A DNA stretch of 64,000 bases from Alphaproteobacteria bacterium (GTDB taxonomy: Bacteria; Pseudomonadota; Alphaproteobacteria; Sphingomonadales; Sphingomonadaceae): contig QBLU01000004.1 of NCBI GenBank assembly GCA_003241875.1, positions 61,332 through 125,331 on the forward strand, written 5' to 3'. Under the pieces are notes generated by a model, which saw only the letters and a list, made by a program, of their open reading frames with translations, was not told the origin of the DNA and did no database searches. A program made the position numbers and the translations under genes. How positions within the stretch are numbered: the stretch's first letter is position 1; every line of letters starts with the position of its first letter. Positions 20,301 through 28,737 of this stretch are shown here, piece by piece.

Positions 20301-20772
20301 TCGACGACTTGGCACCGTGGTCGTCGCCGACGATGGCGAGGACGCCGCCGTGCGGGCTGGTGCCGGCGGCATTTGCGTGCTTCAGCACGTCCATGGCGCG
20401 ATCGAGGCCGGGGCCCTTGCCGTACCAGATGCCGAACACGCCATCGACGGTGGCACCGGGCCGCATGCCGACGTGCTGCGAGCCCCAGACGGCGGTGGCG
20501 CCGAGTTCTTCGTTTACACCGGGTTGGAAGACGATGTTGCGTTCGGCCAGCATCTTCTTGGCGCGCCACAGCTCCTGATCATAGGTGCCCAGTGGCGAGC
20601 CGCGATAGCCTGAGATGAAGCCGCCGGTGTTGAGCCCCGCGGCCTTGTCACGCGCCTGCTGGACCAGCGGCAGGCGAACCAGCGCCTGCACCCCGGACAT
20701 GAAGACACGCCCTTCGGTGAAGCGATATTTGTCATCGAGCGATACAGGCGGCAGGCCGGCGACCATCAGCAT
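17335..20772 (-). CDS. indolepyruvate ferredoxin oxidoreductase, fused alpha-beta-gamma type
   Basis: 1145 residues in one chain. The N-terminal thiamine-diphosphate-dependent half starts 'SLDDKYRFTEGRVFMSGVQA' and contains 'GYRGSPLGTYDQELW'. A ferredoxin-like cysteine cluster lies mid-chain ('VCEGCGDCSVQSNC', 'CNKDYSCLKGFCPSF'). The C-terminal part is a gamma-type domain ('MVTGIGGTGVLTVSALLGTA') with a long tail. It oxidatively decarboxylates arylpyruvates such as indolepyruvate to aryl-acyl-CoA, working in aromatic amino-acid breakdown. The one-piece form is common in Proteobacteria. A perfect inverted repeat lies 15 bp upstream of the start. Confidence 0.9.
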   Translation of the reverse strand: MLMVAGLPPVSLDDKYRFTEGRVFMSGVQALVRLPLVQQARDKAAGLNTGGFISGYRGSPLGTYDQELWRAKKMLAERNIVFQPGVNEELGATAVWGSQHVGMRPGATVDGVFGIWYGKGPGLDRAMDVLKHANAAGTSPHGGVLAIVGDDHGAKSSTLPHQSDHNFQAAFVPFLAPSSVHEFVEYGLLGLAMSRFAGTWVGFKATADTVETSATIDLANEWKPIIIPDFEFPEGGIHIRGGDIWREEDTRLQRYKGFAALAFAKANKIDRIVWDTPKPRFGIVTTGKAYADTMEALDELGITAAVAADIGLRVYKVGMPWPLEPDGMRGFAEGLEEVLVIEEKREFIEHQLKWQLYNWNPAVRPRIVGKHDESGEWLLSPDNELTPGVIAHIIAARIQRYHDSENIRKTLTFFDDQSRKSDAYVTPIKRTPYFCSGCPHNTSTKPPEGQRALAGIGCHIMALWMDRAETFTQMGGEGVTWVGEAPFTSEKHVFANLGDGTYFHSGLLAIRQSIASGVNITYKILYNDAVAMTGGQKHDGELSVDQIAHQMVAENAKKVVVLTEDLSRYQGVTLPSSVRLLDRSALPAIQDEFAATVGTTIIVFDQTCAAEKRRRRKRKTMVDPTQRIFINSAVCEGCGDCSVQSNCVSIEPLETEFGRKRRINQSSCNKDYSCLKGFCPSFVTVEGAEVKKSRVDFDFGDVPEPSVPAPGHGYNIMVTGIGGTGVLTVSALLGTAGHLEGLASTTADMAGLAQKGGAVYSHVRLAMKNDDLLSPRIIDGGADLVLACDAVVAADKPTQTLMIPTRTAVVANADIAPTADFVRNRDLDFRSAQVEKVIRGASNPNACDFIAADTVAVTLMGDAIASNIIVMGYAWQKGLIPLQRASIEAAIELNGVAVDFNKRAFGLGRLLATRPDKVLAMVEEARGPSIAPPATTLDEIIARRIADLTAYQDAAYADRFTALVGRARSAGGDGFAEAVARSYYKLLAYKDEYEVGRLYSDGRFKAAFDAQFSGGSLKVQLAPPIFGGIDPATGRPKKRSFGPWIFTAFGLLAKMKGLRGTKLDVFGYSAERREERADIAAYETEVDRLIAGLTDSNASMAIAIAKLPMDVRGFGPVKAAQREAVAKRRSALWAKWPGEAARAAA

Positions 20773-20786
20773 ATCCCAAGGTTATT

Positions 20787-20807
20787 TAGGTCAATAATAC
20801 TGACCTA
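20787..20807. promoter_or_regulatory. operator-like inverted repeat upstream of indolepyruvate oxidoreductase
   Basis: TAGGTCA - 7 bases - TGACCTA is a perfect 7-bp inverted repeat in an AT-rich island of otherwise GC-rich DNA. It lies 15 bp upstream of the minus-strand start and 97 bp upstream of the plus-strand hydrolase gene. The AT-rich spacer could overlap a promoter -10 on the minus strand. Its size would suit a dimeric MarR- or AsnC-family repressor sensing an amino acid or aromatic acid; which protein binds is unknown. Confidence 0.45.
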
Positions 20808-20903
20808 TGCCATGTCTGGCAAGTGACCATAGGATAACGCACCCCGCGTCATTTTCGCCATTCCGGGCTGGCCAGCGCCGCCAATGGGTGCTTGGCTGGC
20901 GGC

Positions 20904-21617
20904 ATGGCGATTTCGGTGCTGGCAGCCAGCTACAACATCCAGAAGGGCATCGGCACCGACTTTCGGCGCCGGCCGGATCGGACCCTGGCGGTGCTCCACG
21001 AGATCGGCGCCGATATTGTCGTGTTGCAGGAGGCCGATCGGCGATTCGGCGCCCGCGAAAGCGCGCTGCCGCTGGCGGCCGTCGCGGCACAGGGCTGGCG
21101 CTGCGTGCCGTTCGAGACGCGGCCGCTGTCGATCGGCTGGCACGGCAATGCGGTGCTGGTGTCGGACCGGGTGACAGTCCTGCGCCACGCGACGCTGCCG
21201 ATCCCGGCGCTGGAGCCGCGCGGTGCCGTGCTTGCCGATCTGAGCATCGACGGCGCGCTGTTGCGGGTCGTCGGCATGCACCTCGACCTGTCGGGACTGT
21301 GGCGGCGGCGCCAGGCGCGGGCGGTGCTGCGCCATCTCGTCCACCATCCCGGCGATCCGCCGGTGCTGATGATGGGCGACATGAACGAGTGGCGACCGTC
21401 CGCGGCGGCGATCGCCGACTTTTCGGCGGTGCTGACACCGGTGCCGACGGGGCCGAGCTTTCACGCGCGCATGCCGATGGCGGCGCTCGACCGGATTTTT
21501 GTCGGCGGCGACGTCAGGGTCGTTGGTGCCGGCGTTCATCACAGCGCGCGCGCGACGGTGGCTTCGGATCACCTGCCGGTCTGGGCGCGGCTGGACCTGC
21601 CTGGCGGCGCCGAATGA
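20904..21617 (+). CDS. endonuclease/exonuclease/phosphatase (EEP) family hydrolase
   Basis: 237 residues from ATG 20904, four codons after an in-frame TTG that is a weaker alternative. It has all the EEP landmarks: N-terminal 'ASYNIQKGIG', metal-binding Glu in 'VVLQEADRRFG', 'MMGDMNEW', and the C-terminal 'ASDHLPVWARL' with catalytic Asp-His. No signal peptide is evident. It overlaps the phospholipase D-type gene by 4 bp (ATGA), a pairing seen widely in bacteria and suggesting a shared role with phospholipids or phosphodiesters. Substrate unknown. Confidence 0.8.
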   Translation: MAISVLAASYNIQKGIGTDFRRRPDRTLAVLHEIGADIVVLQEADRRFGARESALPLAAVAAQGWRCVPFETRPLSIGWHGNAVLVSDRVTVLRHATLPIPALEPRGAVLADLSIDGALLRVVGMHLDLSGLWRRRQARAVLRHLVHHPGDPPVLMMGDMNEWRPSAAAIADFSAVLTPVPTGPSFHARMPMAALDRIFVGGDVRVVGAGVHHSARATVASDHLPVWARLDLPGGAE

Positions 21618-23113
21618 GCTGGTTGTGGCTGATCGTTCCGGCGCTCGGCTGGACGGCGCTGTGGTGGGCCGGGCGGCTGCCGCGGCGCCAGGCGCGGCCG
21701 GCGTCCGCCGCCTATGACGATACCGCCGATACCGCGCTGGGCCGCGCGGTCGCCGGGGCCGCCGCCGCCAACCCGGGCCTCAGCGGGGTGCGGCTGGTCG
21801 ATGATCCCGCCGATGCGCTCAACAGCCGGCTGGCGCTGGTCGGCGCAGCGGAGCGCTGCATCGATATCCAATATTATATCTGGCGTGCCGATGGTTCGGG
21901 CCGGCAGCTGCTGGCGGCGCTGCGCGCGGCGGCGGATCGCGGGGTTCGGGTGCGGTTGCTGCTCGACGACAATGGCATCGGTGGGCTCGATCCGCTGCTG
22001 GCGGCTCTCGACACCCATGCCAGTGTCGAGATCCGGCTGTTCAACCCCTTTGTCATCCGACGGCCGAAGTTCGTTGGTTATCTTACCGATTTTCCGCGGC
22101 TGAACCGCCGGATGCACAACAAGAGCCTGACCGTCGACAACCAGGTCACCATCATCGGCGGGCGCAACATCGGCGACGAATATTTCGGCCGCCATGCGCG
22201 GGAACAGGTCGCCGATCTCGATGTGCTGGCGGTCGGCGCCATCGTGCCGATGGTGTCGGCGGATTTCGATCGTTATTGGGCAAGCCGCTCGGCGTGGCCG
22301 ACGACTCGCATCCTGCCACCACCAACGGCCGACGGCGAGATTGCACTGGGCGATGATCCCGCGGCGACGGCAACGCTGCCCGACCTCGGTGCGGAGCTGG
22401 AATGGGTGCCGGTGTGGATGGTCAGCGACGATCCCGCAAAAGGGCTCGGCCGGGCGCGGACGCGCGGCCTGATCGGGACCCGTTTGCGCGCCGCCATCGG
22501 CCAGCCGCAGCGCCGGCTCGGGCTGGTATCGCCCTATTTCGTGCCCACCGACAGCGGCGTGGCGTCGCTCGCCGGGCTGACGGCAGCGGGGGTATCGGTC
22601 GACATCCTGACCAATTCGCTGAAGGCCAACAATGTCGCCATCGTCCACGTCGGCTACGCGCCGTCGCGGCGGCCGCTGCTGCGCGCCGGGGTGCGGCTGT
22701 GGGAACTGAAGGGCGCGCATCCCGAAGAGCGGGCGCGGCTGAAGCTGCGGCGCGGCGTCGTGCGCGGATCGGCCTTCAAGTCGAGCGGCACCGCGCTGCA
22801 CGCCAAGACCTTTACCGTCGACGGGGACAAGCTGTTCGTCGGGTCGCTCAATCTCGACCCGCGGTCGGCGCGGCTGAACACCGAGATCGGTTTTGTCATC
22901 GAAAGCGCCAGGCTGGCAGCGGGTTTGCAGGCGTTCTTCGACGGCGACGTCGCGCAGACGGCGTATGAGGTGAAGCTCGAGGGCCGGCACCTGCGCTGGA
23001 TCGAACGCGATGGGGACCGGACGATCGTGCACGAGCATGAGCCGGGCACCGGGCCGTGGCAGAGGATGGTCATCGCGGTGTTGAGCCATCTGCCGGCGAA
23101 GTGGCTGTTGTGA
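21614..23113 (+). CDS. phospholipase D family protein, cardiolipin synthase-like
   Basis: 499 residues starting at the ATG that overlaps the EEP gene stop; the longer frame upstream lies inside that gene. One N-terminal membrane helix (WLWLIVPALGWTALWWAG) is followed by two HxKxxxxD motifs: 'HNKSLTVDNQVTIIGGRN' and 'HAKTFTVDGDKLFVGSLN'. These pair to form one PLD active site that goes through a phosphohistidine. The layout resembles ClsC-type cardiolipin synthases, which make cardiolipin from phosphatidylglycerol and another lipid at the membrane. Exact substrate unproven. Confidence 0.8.
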   Translation: MSWLWLIVPALGWTALWWAGRLPRRQARPASAAYDDTADTALGRAVAGAAAANPGLSGVRLVDDPADALNSRLALVGAAERCIDIQYYIWRADGSGRQLLAALRAAADRGVRVRLLLDDNGIGGLDPLLAALDTHASVEIRLFNPFVIRRPKFVGYLTDFPRLNRRMHNKSLTVDNQVTIIGGRNIGDEYFGRHAREQVADLDVLAVGAIVPMVSADFDRYWASRSAWPTTRILPPPTADGEIALGDDPAATATLPDLGAELEWVPVWMVSDDPAKGLGRARTRGLIGTRLRAAIGQPQRRLGLVSPYFVPTDSGVASLAGLTAAGVSVDILTNSLKANNVAIVHVGYAPSRRPLLRAGVRLWELKGAHPEERARLKLRRGVVRGSAFKSSGTALHAKTFTVDGDKLFVGSLNLDPRSARLNTEIGFVIESARLAAGLQAFFDGDVAQTAYEVKLEGRHLRWIERDGDRTIVHEHEPGTGPWQRMVIAVLSHLPAKWLL

Positions 23114-23144
23114 TGGCGGAACAGGACGTGCAGCGAGCCTTGGC

Positions 23145-23735
23145 ATGACCGGCGACAGGTCCGAAGGCTGGGACGCCGTGGCGGCGGAATTCATTGCCAC
23201 CCGCTCGGACATCGGTGCGGATGTTGTACGGCGCTGGGCGGGCGCCAACTTGCCTCCCGGCGCGAGCATCGTCGATGTGGGATGCGGATCGGGGCTGCCG
23301 ATTGCGCGGGCGCTGTCGAACGACGGGTTCGCGGTGTCCGGCATCGATGCGTCGCCGCGCATGATCGCGGCCTTCCGTGCCGCCTGTCCGCAAGCGCCGG
23401 CGGCTTGCGAGGCGGCACAGCACAGCCGCTTTTTCGACCGCCGCTTCGATGCGGCGATTGCCATCGGGTTGGTGTTCCTGTTGCGTGCGAAGGACCAGCG
23501 GCAATTGCTCGTTCGGGTAGCGAACTGCCTGGAAGCCGAGGGTCGCTTCCTGTTCAGCGCCCCACGCCAGAGATGTGCCTGGCGGGACCGGTCGACGGGG
23601 CGGCGGTCGCTGTCCCTCGGTAGCGATGGGTATGAGGCGATTTGCGATTCGGCGGGGTTCCGAATTGTCGGCTCGTGCCTCGACGGCGGGGGCAACCACT
23701 ACTTCGATGCTGTCCGGGTCAGTCCAGCCCGGTGA
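23145..23735 (+). CDS. class I SAM-dependent methyltransferase
   Basis: 196 residues. The SAM-binding motif I is '[20 protein letters not shown]', with the acidic end of strand 2 in '[10 protein letters not shown]' and motif '[13 protein letters not shown]' later. Nothing in the sequence shows the methyl acceptor. It follows the PLD gene by 31 bp, and its last 17 bp overlap the 3' end of the convergent fhs gene. Confidence 0.7.
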   Translation: MTGDRSEGWDAVAAEFIATRSDIGADVVRRWAGANLPPGASIVDVGCGSGLPIARALSNDGFAVSGIDASPRMIAAFRAACPQAPAACEAAQHSRFFDRRFDAAIAIGLVFLLRAKDQRQLLVRVANCLEAEGRFLFSAPRQRCAWRDRSTGRRSLSLGSDGYEAICDSAGFRIVGSCLDGGGNHYFDAVRVSPAR

Positions 23736-25401
23736 TGTTCCCAGCCGCATCGACGCCGATGCGCTGCGCCGCCGGCACTTTCGGCAAACCCGGCATGGTG
23801 TTGATGTCGCCGCACAATGCCACGACAAAACCGGCGCCGGCCGACAGGCGGACTTCGCGGATCGGCAGCAGATGCCCGCTGGTGGCGCCGCGGACGGTCT
23901 CGTCGGCGGTGAAGCTGTACGGCGTCTTGGCCATGCAGACGGGGAGGGCGCCGAAGCCCTGGGCCTCGAAGGCGGTCAGCTGTCGAGTAGCGGCGGCGGT
24001 CAGTGCAATGTCGGACGCGCGATAGATTTCGCGGGCGACGGTGCGCAGCTTGTCGGCGAGCGGCATGGCGTCCGGATAGAGGAAGCGGAAATCGGCGCTG
24101 CCGGCGTCGGCGAGCGTGGCAACGCTGCGGGCGAGGTCCTCGGCACCGGCGGCGCCATTGGCCCAATGCGTGCACAGGTGTGCCTCGATGCCGAGCACGT
24201 CACGGCAATGGGCGATGACCGCGGCCTGTTCGGCGGCGCTGTCGGTGGCGAAGGCGTTGAGCGCGACGACGACGGGAATGCCGAAGCGGGCCATGTTCTC
24301 GACATGGCGGGTGAGATTGCCAAGGCCGGCGGTGAGCATGCCCGCGTCTTCGCGGCCGAGATCGGCGAGCGCGGCACCGCCATGGTATTTCAGCGCCCGG
24401 ACGGTGGCGACGACGACGGCGACCGATGGCGCCAGGCCGGCGCTGCGGCACTTGATGTTGCAGAACTTTTCGGCGCCAAGGTCGGCACCGAAGCCCGCTT
24501 CGGTGACGGTGAAGTCGCCCAGCGCAAGCGCGGCGCGGGTGGCGACGACCGAATTGCAGCCATGGGCGATGTTGGCGAACGGGCCGCCATGGATGAGCGC
24601 CGGGGAGCCGCCGATGCTCTGGACGAGGTTGGGCAGCATGGCATCGACGAGAAGGGCCGTCATGGCGCCGGCGGCATCAATGTCGCCGGCAGTGACCGGG
24701 GTGCCGGCCTCGTCGCGGCCGATGCGGATACGGGCCAACCGCGCCTGCAGGTCGGCAAGGTCGTCGGCGAGGCAGAGAATCGCCATGACTTCGGATGCCA
24801 CGGTGATGTCGAAGCCGGTTTCGCGCGCCGGGGCGTTGCCGGGGCCCATTCCGGTCGCGATCTGGCGCAGCGCCCGGTCGTTCATGTCGAGCACGCGCCG
24901 CCAGGTGACGTGGCGGCCATCGAGCGGCAGGCCGGTGGCGGTCGGCAGGCGATAGTGCAGCGAATTGTCGATCAGCGCCGAAAGCAGATTGTGTGCCGAG
25001 GTGATGGCATGGAAATCGCCGGTGAAATGCAGGTTGATGCGCTCCATCGGTACGACCTGGGACAGGCCGCCGCCGGTGGCGCCGCCCTTGCGGCCGAACA
25101 CCGGGCCGAGCGAGGGTTCGCGCAGCGCGATGACTGCCTTGCGGCCGATGCGGTTGAGCGCATCGCCGAGGCCGATGGTCGTTGTCGTCTTGCCTTCGCC
25201 GGCCGGCGTCGGGTTGATCGCGGTGACCAGCACCAGCTTGCCATGCGGACGGTCGGCAAGCGCATGCAGGGCGCTTGCCGACAGCTTGGCGATGCGGTGG
25301 CCCTGCGGCTCGATATCGGCAAAGCCGAGGCCCAGGTCGGCGGCAATGTCCTTGATCGGGCGCAGCGTCGCGGCGCGGGCAATGTCGATGTCGCTGGTCA
25401 A
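23719..25401 (-). CDS. fhs: formate--tetrahydrofolate ligase
   Basis: 560 residues, full length. It makes 10-formyl-THF from formate, THF and ATP for one-carbon metabolism. The nucleotide-binding loop is '[19 protein letters not shown]', followed by '[20 protein letters not shown]', a family hallmark. The start is TTG at 25401 with a GGGGGA ribosome-binding site four bases before it; no in-frame ATG precedes the conserved N-terminus. It is convergent with the methyltransferase and divergent from cydA across 163 bp. Confidence 0.95.
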   Translation of the reverse strand: MTSDIDIARAATLRPIKDIAADLGLGFADIEPQGHRIAKLSASALHALADRPHGKLVLVTAINPTPAGEGKTTTTIGLGDALNRIGRKAVIALREPSLGPVFGRKGGATGGGLSQVVPMERINLHFTGDFHAITSAHNLLSALIDNSLHYRLPTATGLPLDGRHVTWRRVLDMNDRALRQIATGMGPGNAPARETGFDITVASEVMAILCLADDLADLQARLARIRIGRDEAGTPVTAGDIDAAGAMTALLVDAMLPNLVQSIGGSPALIHGGPFANIAHGCNSVVATRAALALGDFTVTEAGFGADLGAEKFCNIKCRSAGLAPSVAVVVATVRALKYHGGAALADLGREDAGMLTAGLGNLTRHVENMARFGIPVVVALNAFATDSAAEQAAVIAHCRDVLGIEAHLCTHWANGAAGAEDLARSVATLADAGSADFRFLYPDAMPLADKLRTVAREIYRASDIALTAAATRQLTAFEAQGFGALPVCMAKTPYSFTADETVRGATSGHLLPIREVRLSAGAGFVVALCGDINTMPGLPKVPAAQRIGVDAAGNITGLD

Positions 25402-25564
25402 GGAATCCCCCGCAGGTTTTCCTGCTTATAGCCGGGATTGCGCGGCTGCCGACGGCGTATTTTGCGCGAAGGCAAACCTGCCTGCGGCGAAAAGCCCGCG
25501 CCGCGCCGGGACGCATCTGCTATGGGGCGGCCGACGCCCTATCGTTCGGTGACCCGGAGCTGGC

Positions 25565-27007
25565 ATGTTCGACACTTTCTCGGCGCTCACCCTGGCCCGG
25601 ATGCAGTTCGCCTTCACCGTGTCGTTCCATTTCATCTTCCCGTCGTTCACGATCGGGCTGGCGAGCTATCTCATGGTGCTCGAGGGGTTGTGGCTGAAGA
25701 CCGGCCGCGACGTGTTCCTGCAGCTGTTCAAATACTGGTTGAAGATCTTTGCCATCACCTTTGGCATGGGCGTCGTGTCGGGAATCGTCATGGCGTACCA
25801 GTTCGGCAGCAACTGGGCGGTGTTTTCGGACAAGGCGGGGCCCGTCATCGGGCCATTGATGGCCTATGAGGTCCTGACGGCGTTCTTCCTCGAGGCCGGG
25901 TTCCTCGGCGTCATGCTGTTCGGGCTCGAAAAGGTCGGCAAGCCGTTGCACTTTGCCGCGACCTGCATGGTGGCGCTGGGTACCGCGATCTCGACCTTCT
26001 GGATCATCTCGGTCAACAGCTGGATGCACACGCCGACCGGCTATGGCATCAACGGCGACGGGCAGTTCTTCGTGCTCGACTGGCTGCAGGTCATATTCAA
26101 TCCGTCGATGCCGTACCGGCTCGCCCATGTGCTGCTGGCGGCGTACCTGACGACGGCGCTGGTCGTCGGCGGGGCGGGGGCCTGGCACCTGCTGCGCGAC
26201 CGCCGCAAGGGGCTGGCGACCAGCGAGGGCACCCGCATCATGTTCTCGATGGCGATGTGGATGGCGGCGGTCGTCGCGCCGCTGCAGATCTTTGCCGGCC
26301 ACGAGCATGGCGGCAACACGCTGGAGCACCAACCCGCCAAGATCGCCGCGATGGAGGGCCATTACGACAGCTACCCCCAGGGCGGCGCGCCGCTGATCCT
26401 GTTCGGGATTCCCGACGACAAGGCGCAGCAGATGCATGCCAAGGTCGAGGTGCCGCGGCTGGGGTCGCTGATCCTGAAGGATGATTTCGACGCGCCGATC
26501 GTCGGGCTGGATGCCTATCCAGCGGCCAATCGCGCCCCGGTGGCGATCGTGTTCTGGTCGTTCCGCATAATGGTCGGCATCGGCGTGCTGATGCTGGTGA
26601 TGGGGATGTGGAGCCTGTGGGCGCGCGCGCGGGGCAAGCTGTTCGAGGCGCCCTGGCTGCATCGGCTGGCGCTGCTGATGGGGCCGACGGGGTTTGTCGC
26701 GGTGATCGCGGGCTGGGTGACGACCGAGGTCGGGCGCCAGCCGTTCACCGTGTTCGGGCTGCTCCGCACCGCCGACAGCGTCTCGCCGCTGGCAGCACCG
26801 GCGGTGGCAGCGTCGCTGATCGCGTTCATCATCGTCTATTTCGGGGTGTTCGGCGTCGGCACCTGGTTCATCATCAAGCTGATGGGGCATGAACCGCACC
26901 CGGGCGAGCAGGGGCCGACGCGCGGGCAGGGCGCCGACGGCATCACCCGCAGCGCCGGCATCACGCCGGCGCCGCAGGTCGATCCCGGTGCGGTCATGGC
27001 GGAGTAG
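25565..27007 (+). CDS. cydA: cytochrome bd-type quinol oxidase subunit I (cyanide-insensitive oxidase type)
   Basis: 480 residues, about nine membrane helices. It oxidises quinol and reduces O2 at high affinity in the inner membrane. The haem-ligand His is H22 in 'AFTVSFHFIFPSF', the 'GINGDGQFFVLDW' region and the conserved 'GWVTTEVGRQPF' are present, and the quinol loop is short. The short loop and the trailing DUF2474 peptide are typical of CioAB. cydB follows after 5 bp. Confidence 0.92.
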   Translation: MFDTFSALTLARMQFAFTVSFHFIFPSFTIGLASYLMVLEGLWLKTGRDVFLQLFKYWLKIFAITFGMGVVSGIVMAYQFGSNWAVFSDKAGPVIGPLMAYEVLTAFFLEAGFLGVMLFGLEKVGKPLHFAATCMVALGTAISTFWIISVNSWMHTPTGYGINGDGQFFVLDWLQVIFNPSMPYRLAHVLLAAYLTTALVVGGAGAWHLLRDRRKGLATSEGTRIMFSMAMWMAAVVAPLQIFAGHEHGGNTLEHQPAKIAAMEGHYDSYPQGGAPLILFGIPDDKAQQMHAKVEVPRLGSLILKDDFDAPIVGLDAYPAANRAPVAIVFWSFRIMVGIGVLMLVMGMWSLWARARGKLFEAPWLHRLALLMGPTGFVAVIAGWVTTEVGRQPFTVFGLLRTADSVSPLAAPAVAASLIAFIIVYFGVFGVGTWFIIKLMGHEPHPGEQGPTRGQGADGITRSAGITPAPQVDPGAVMAE

Positions 27008-27012
27008 GCACG

Positions 27013-28017
27013 ATGGCACCCAATGATACGCTGTCGCTGATCTGGGCCGGCATCATCGCGCTGGCGGTCTTCGGCTATGTCGTCATGGACGGATTCGACC
27101 TGGGGCTGGGCATCCTGTTCCCCTGGTTTGCCAAGGGCGAGCACCGGAACACCGCCGTCAACACCATCGCGCCGGTATGGGACGGCAATGAAACCTGGCT
27201 GGTGCTGGGCGGCGGCGGGCTGTTTGCCGCGTTTCCGCTGGCCTATGCCGTGCTGATGCCGGCGGTGTACACGCCGCTGATCGCCATGTTGCTGGGGCTG
27301 GTGTTCCGCGGCGTCGCCTTTGAATATCGCGCGCGGACGACGCGGCTGTGGGTCTGGGATGCGGCCTTTGCCTTTGGCTCCACGATGGCGGCGTTTTCGC
27401 AAGGGGTGATCCTTGGCGCCATCCTGCAGGGGGTGAAGGTCAGCGGCCGTGCCTATGCCGGTGGTTGGTGGGACTGGCTGTCACCGTTCTCGATCCTGAC
27501 CGGGGTGTCGGTCGTCGTCGGCTATGCGCTGCTCGGTGCCTGCTGGTTGATCTATCGCACCGAAGGCGGCCTGCAGGACCAGGCGTTCCGAATGGCAAAG
27601 CTGGCGGGCGTGGCGACGCTGGTCGCGGTGGTGGCGGTGAGTCTCGCGACGCCGTTCCTGAACCATGATTATTTCAGCCGCTGGTTCACGGCGCCGGGGC
27701 TTTATCTGGGGGCGCCGGTGCCGATTCTCGTCGCCGTGTGTTCGTTGCTGTTCGTGCGGGCGCTGGCGCGGCGGGCGGAGCTTCAGCCCTTCCTGCTGGC
27801 GCTGGCAATCTTCCTGCTCAGCTTCATCGGCCTCGGCTTTTCGATGTTCCCCTGGCTGGTGCCGGGCGAGGTGACGATCTTCCAGGCGGCGACGGCGGAA
27901 AACAGCCAGGTGTTCATGTTGATCGGCGTCGGCATCATGCTGCCGATCATCATTGCCTATACCGCCTATGCCTATTGGGTGTTCCGCGGCAAGGTCGGCC
28001 ATGAAGGCTATCATTGA
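27013..28017 (+). CDS. cydB: cytochrome bd-type quinol oxidase subunit II
   Basis: 334 residues, about eight membrane helices, starting 'DTLSLIWAGIIALAVFGYVV' with the family signature 'DGFDLGLGILFPW' and 'VWDGNETWLVLGGGGLFAAF'. It forms the heterodimer with CydA. Its last 17 bp overlap the start of a small DUF2474-type gene, so all three are probably one transcript. Confidence 0.92.
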   Translation: MAPNDTLSLIWAGIIALAVFGYVVMDGFDLGLGILFPWFAKGEHRNTAVNTIAPVWDGNETWLVLGGGGLFAAFPLAYAVLMPAVYTPLIAMLLGLVFRGVAFEYRARTTRLWVWDAAFAFGSTMAAFSQGVILGAILQGVKVSGRAYAGGWWDWLSPFSILTGVSVVVGYALLGACWLIYRTEGGLQDQAFRMAKLAGVATLVAVVAVSLATPFLNHDYFSRWFTAPGLYLGAPVPILVAVCSLLFVRALARRAELQPFLLALAIFLLSFIGLGFSMFPWLVPGEVTIFQAATAENSQVFMLIGVGIMLPIIIAYTAYAYWVFRGKVGHEGYH

Positions 28018-28120
28018 GGTGAAGTCGCGGCAATTGCTGTGGTTTGTCGGCCTGTGGGCCGCCGGTGTGACGACTGTCGGGCTCGTCTCGCTGCTGCTGC
28101 GCGCCTGGATCGGGCGCTGA
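28001..28120 (+). CDS. DUF2474-type small subunit of cytochrome bd (cydX-like)
   Basis: 39 residues, ATG inside the 3' end of cydB in another frame. A basic N-terminus (MKAIIEVKSRQ) precedes a single membrane helix (LLWFVGLWAAGVTTVGLVSL), and the sequence ends RAWIGR. Position and pattern match the DUF2474 peptides that follow CIO-type cydAB, functionally comparable to CydX/CydP, which stabilise the oxidase. Confidence 0.65.
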   Translation: MKAIIEVKSRQLLWFVGLWAAGVTTVGLVSLLLRAWIGR

Positions 28121-28229
28121 TCCCGATGCAACCGCCGCCGGATCGATCCGGAACGGATATGCTTAATCGCCGTTAAGCCCAGAGCAAGTTGCCATCATGC
28201 AACGTGGGCGTCCGGCGAGAGGAGCGACG

Positions 28230-28547
28230 ATGATCAGCGGCACGGCGTTCTGGGTGGCCTGGTGGATCTTCGTCTTCCTCGTCGTCTTCAATTTCCTGCC
28301 GGCCGCCATCGCTTATGCCCAGCGCCATCCGCGCCGGCACATGCTGGCGGCGCTGAACGTCGTCTCGCTGTTCTCCTTTGCGCTCTGGTTGGTGTTGATG
28401 GCCTGGGCGGTCGGCGGCCGCCGCGACGATTCGAGGGTGGCAATGTTCCTCGGCAAGCGACAGAATCAGCTGATGCTCGGCGTCAGCATCGGCTTGATGG
28501 TGGTGTTCAGTTTCGGCACCACCCTCTATAGCCTCGACCTGATTTGA
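28230..28547 (+). CDS. small three-helix membrane protein, superinfection-immunity (T4 Imm)-like
   Basis: 105 residues from ATG 28230, with GAGGAG 6 bp upstream; an earlier in-frame ATG (28197) has no such site. There are three hydrophobic segments (about 5-25, 34-60 and 83-102). The stretch 'FNFLPAAIAYAQRHPRRHML' followed by a hydrophobic segment resembles the phage T4 Imm family (FLP...A...R...). Family membership is a pattern match of moderate strength. Cellular members are common and their function is not established. Confidence 0.55.
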   Translation: MISGTAFWVAWWIFVFLVVFNFLPAAIAYAQRHPRRHMLAALNVVSLFSFALWLVLMAWAVGGRRDDSRVAMFLGKRQNQLMLGVSIGLMVVFSFGTTLYSLDLI

Positions 28548-28613
28548 CCGCAGGCGGCGCCGCAGCCTTGCGCGCCGCCCCAGCGTTGCTATAGACGCGC
28601 GCTTCACTCCTAA

Positions 28614-28698
28614 GCGGGCGTGGCGGAATTGGTAGACGCGCTGGTTTTAGGTACCAGTGTCGAAAGACGTGGGGGTTCGAGTCCCTTCGCCCGCACCA
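28614..28698 (+). tRNA. tRNA-Leu (anticodon UAG)
   Basis: 85 nt with acceptor stem GCGGGCG/CGCCCGC, discriminator A and encoded CCA. The anticodon stem CTGGT/ACCAG encloses the loop TTTAGGT, giving anticodon UAG (reads CUA and other CUN codons). It has a class II extra arm (TGTCGAAAGACG), and the T-arm carries GGTTCGAGTCC. It lies 39 bp before trigger factor on the same strand. Confidence 0.95.
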
Positions 28699-28737
28699 GG
28701 TCCGAGCGCCGGACTTCGCGAAAGACGAGACAGACAG

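Noticed and set aside
28138..28151. Operator palindrome CCGGATCGATCCGG
   Set aside because: Perfect, but made of GATC/CCGG tetramers common in this GC-rich DNA and not tied to a promoter I can see.
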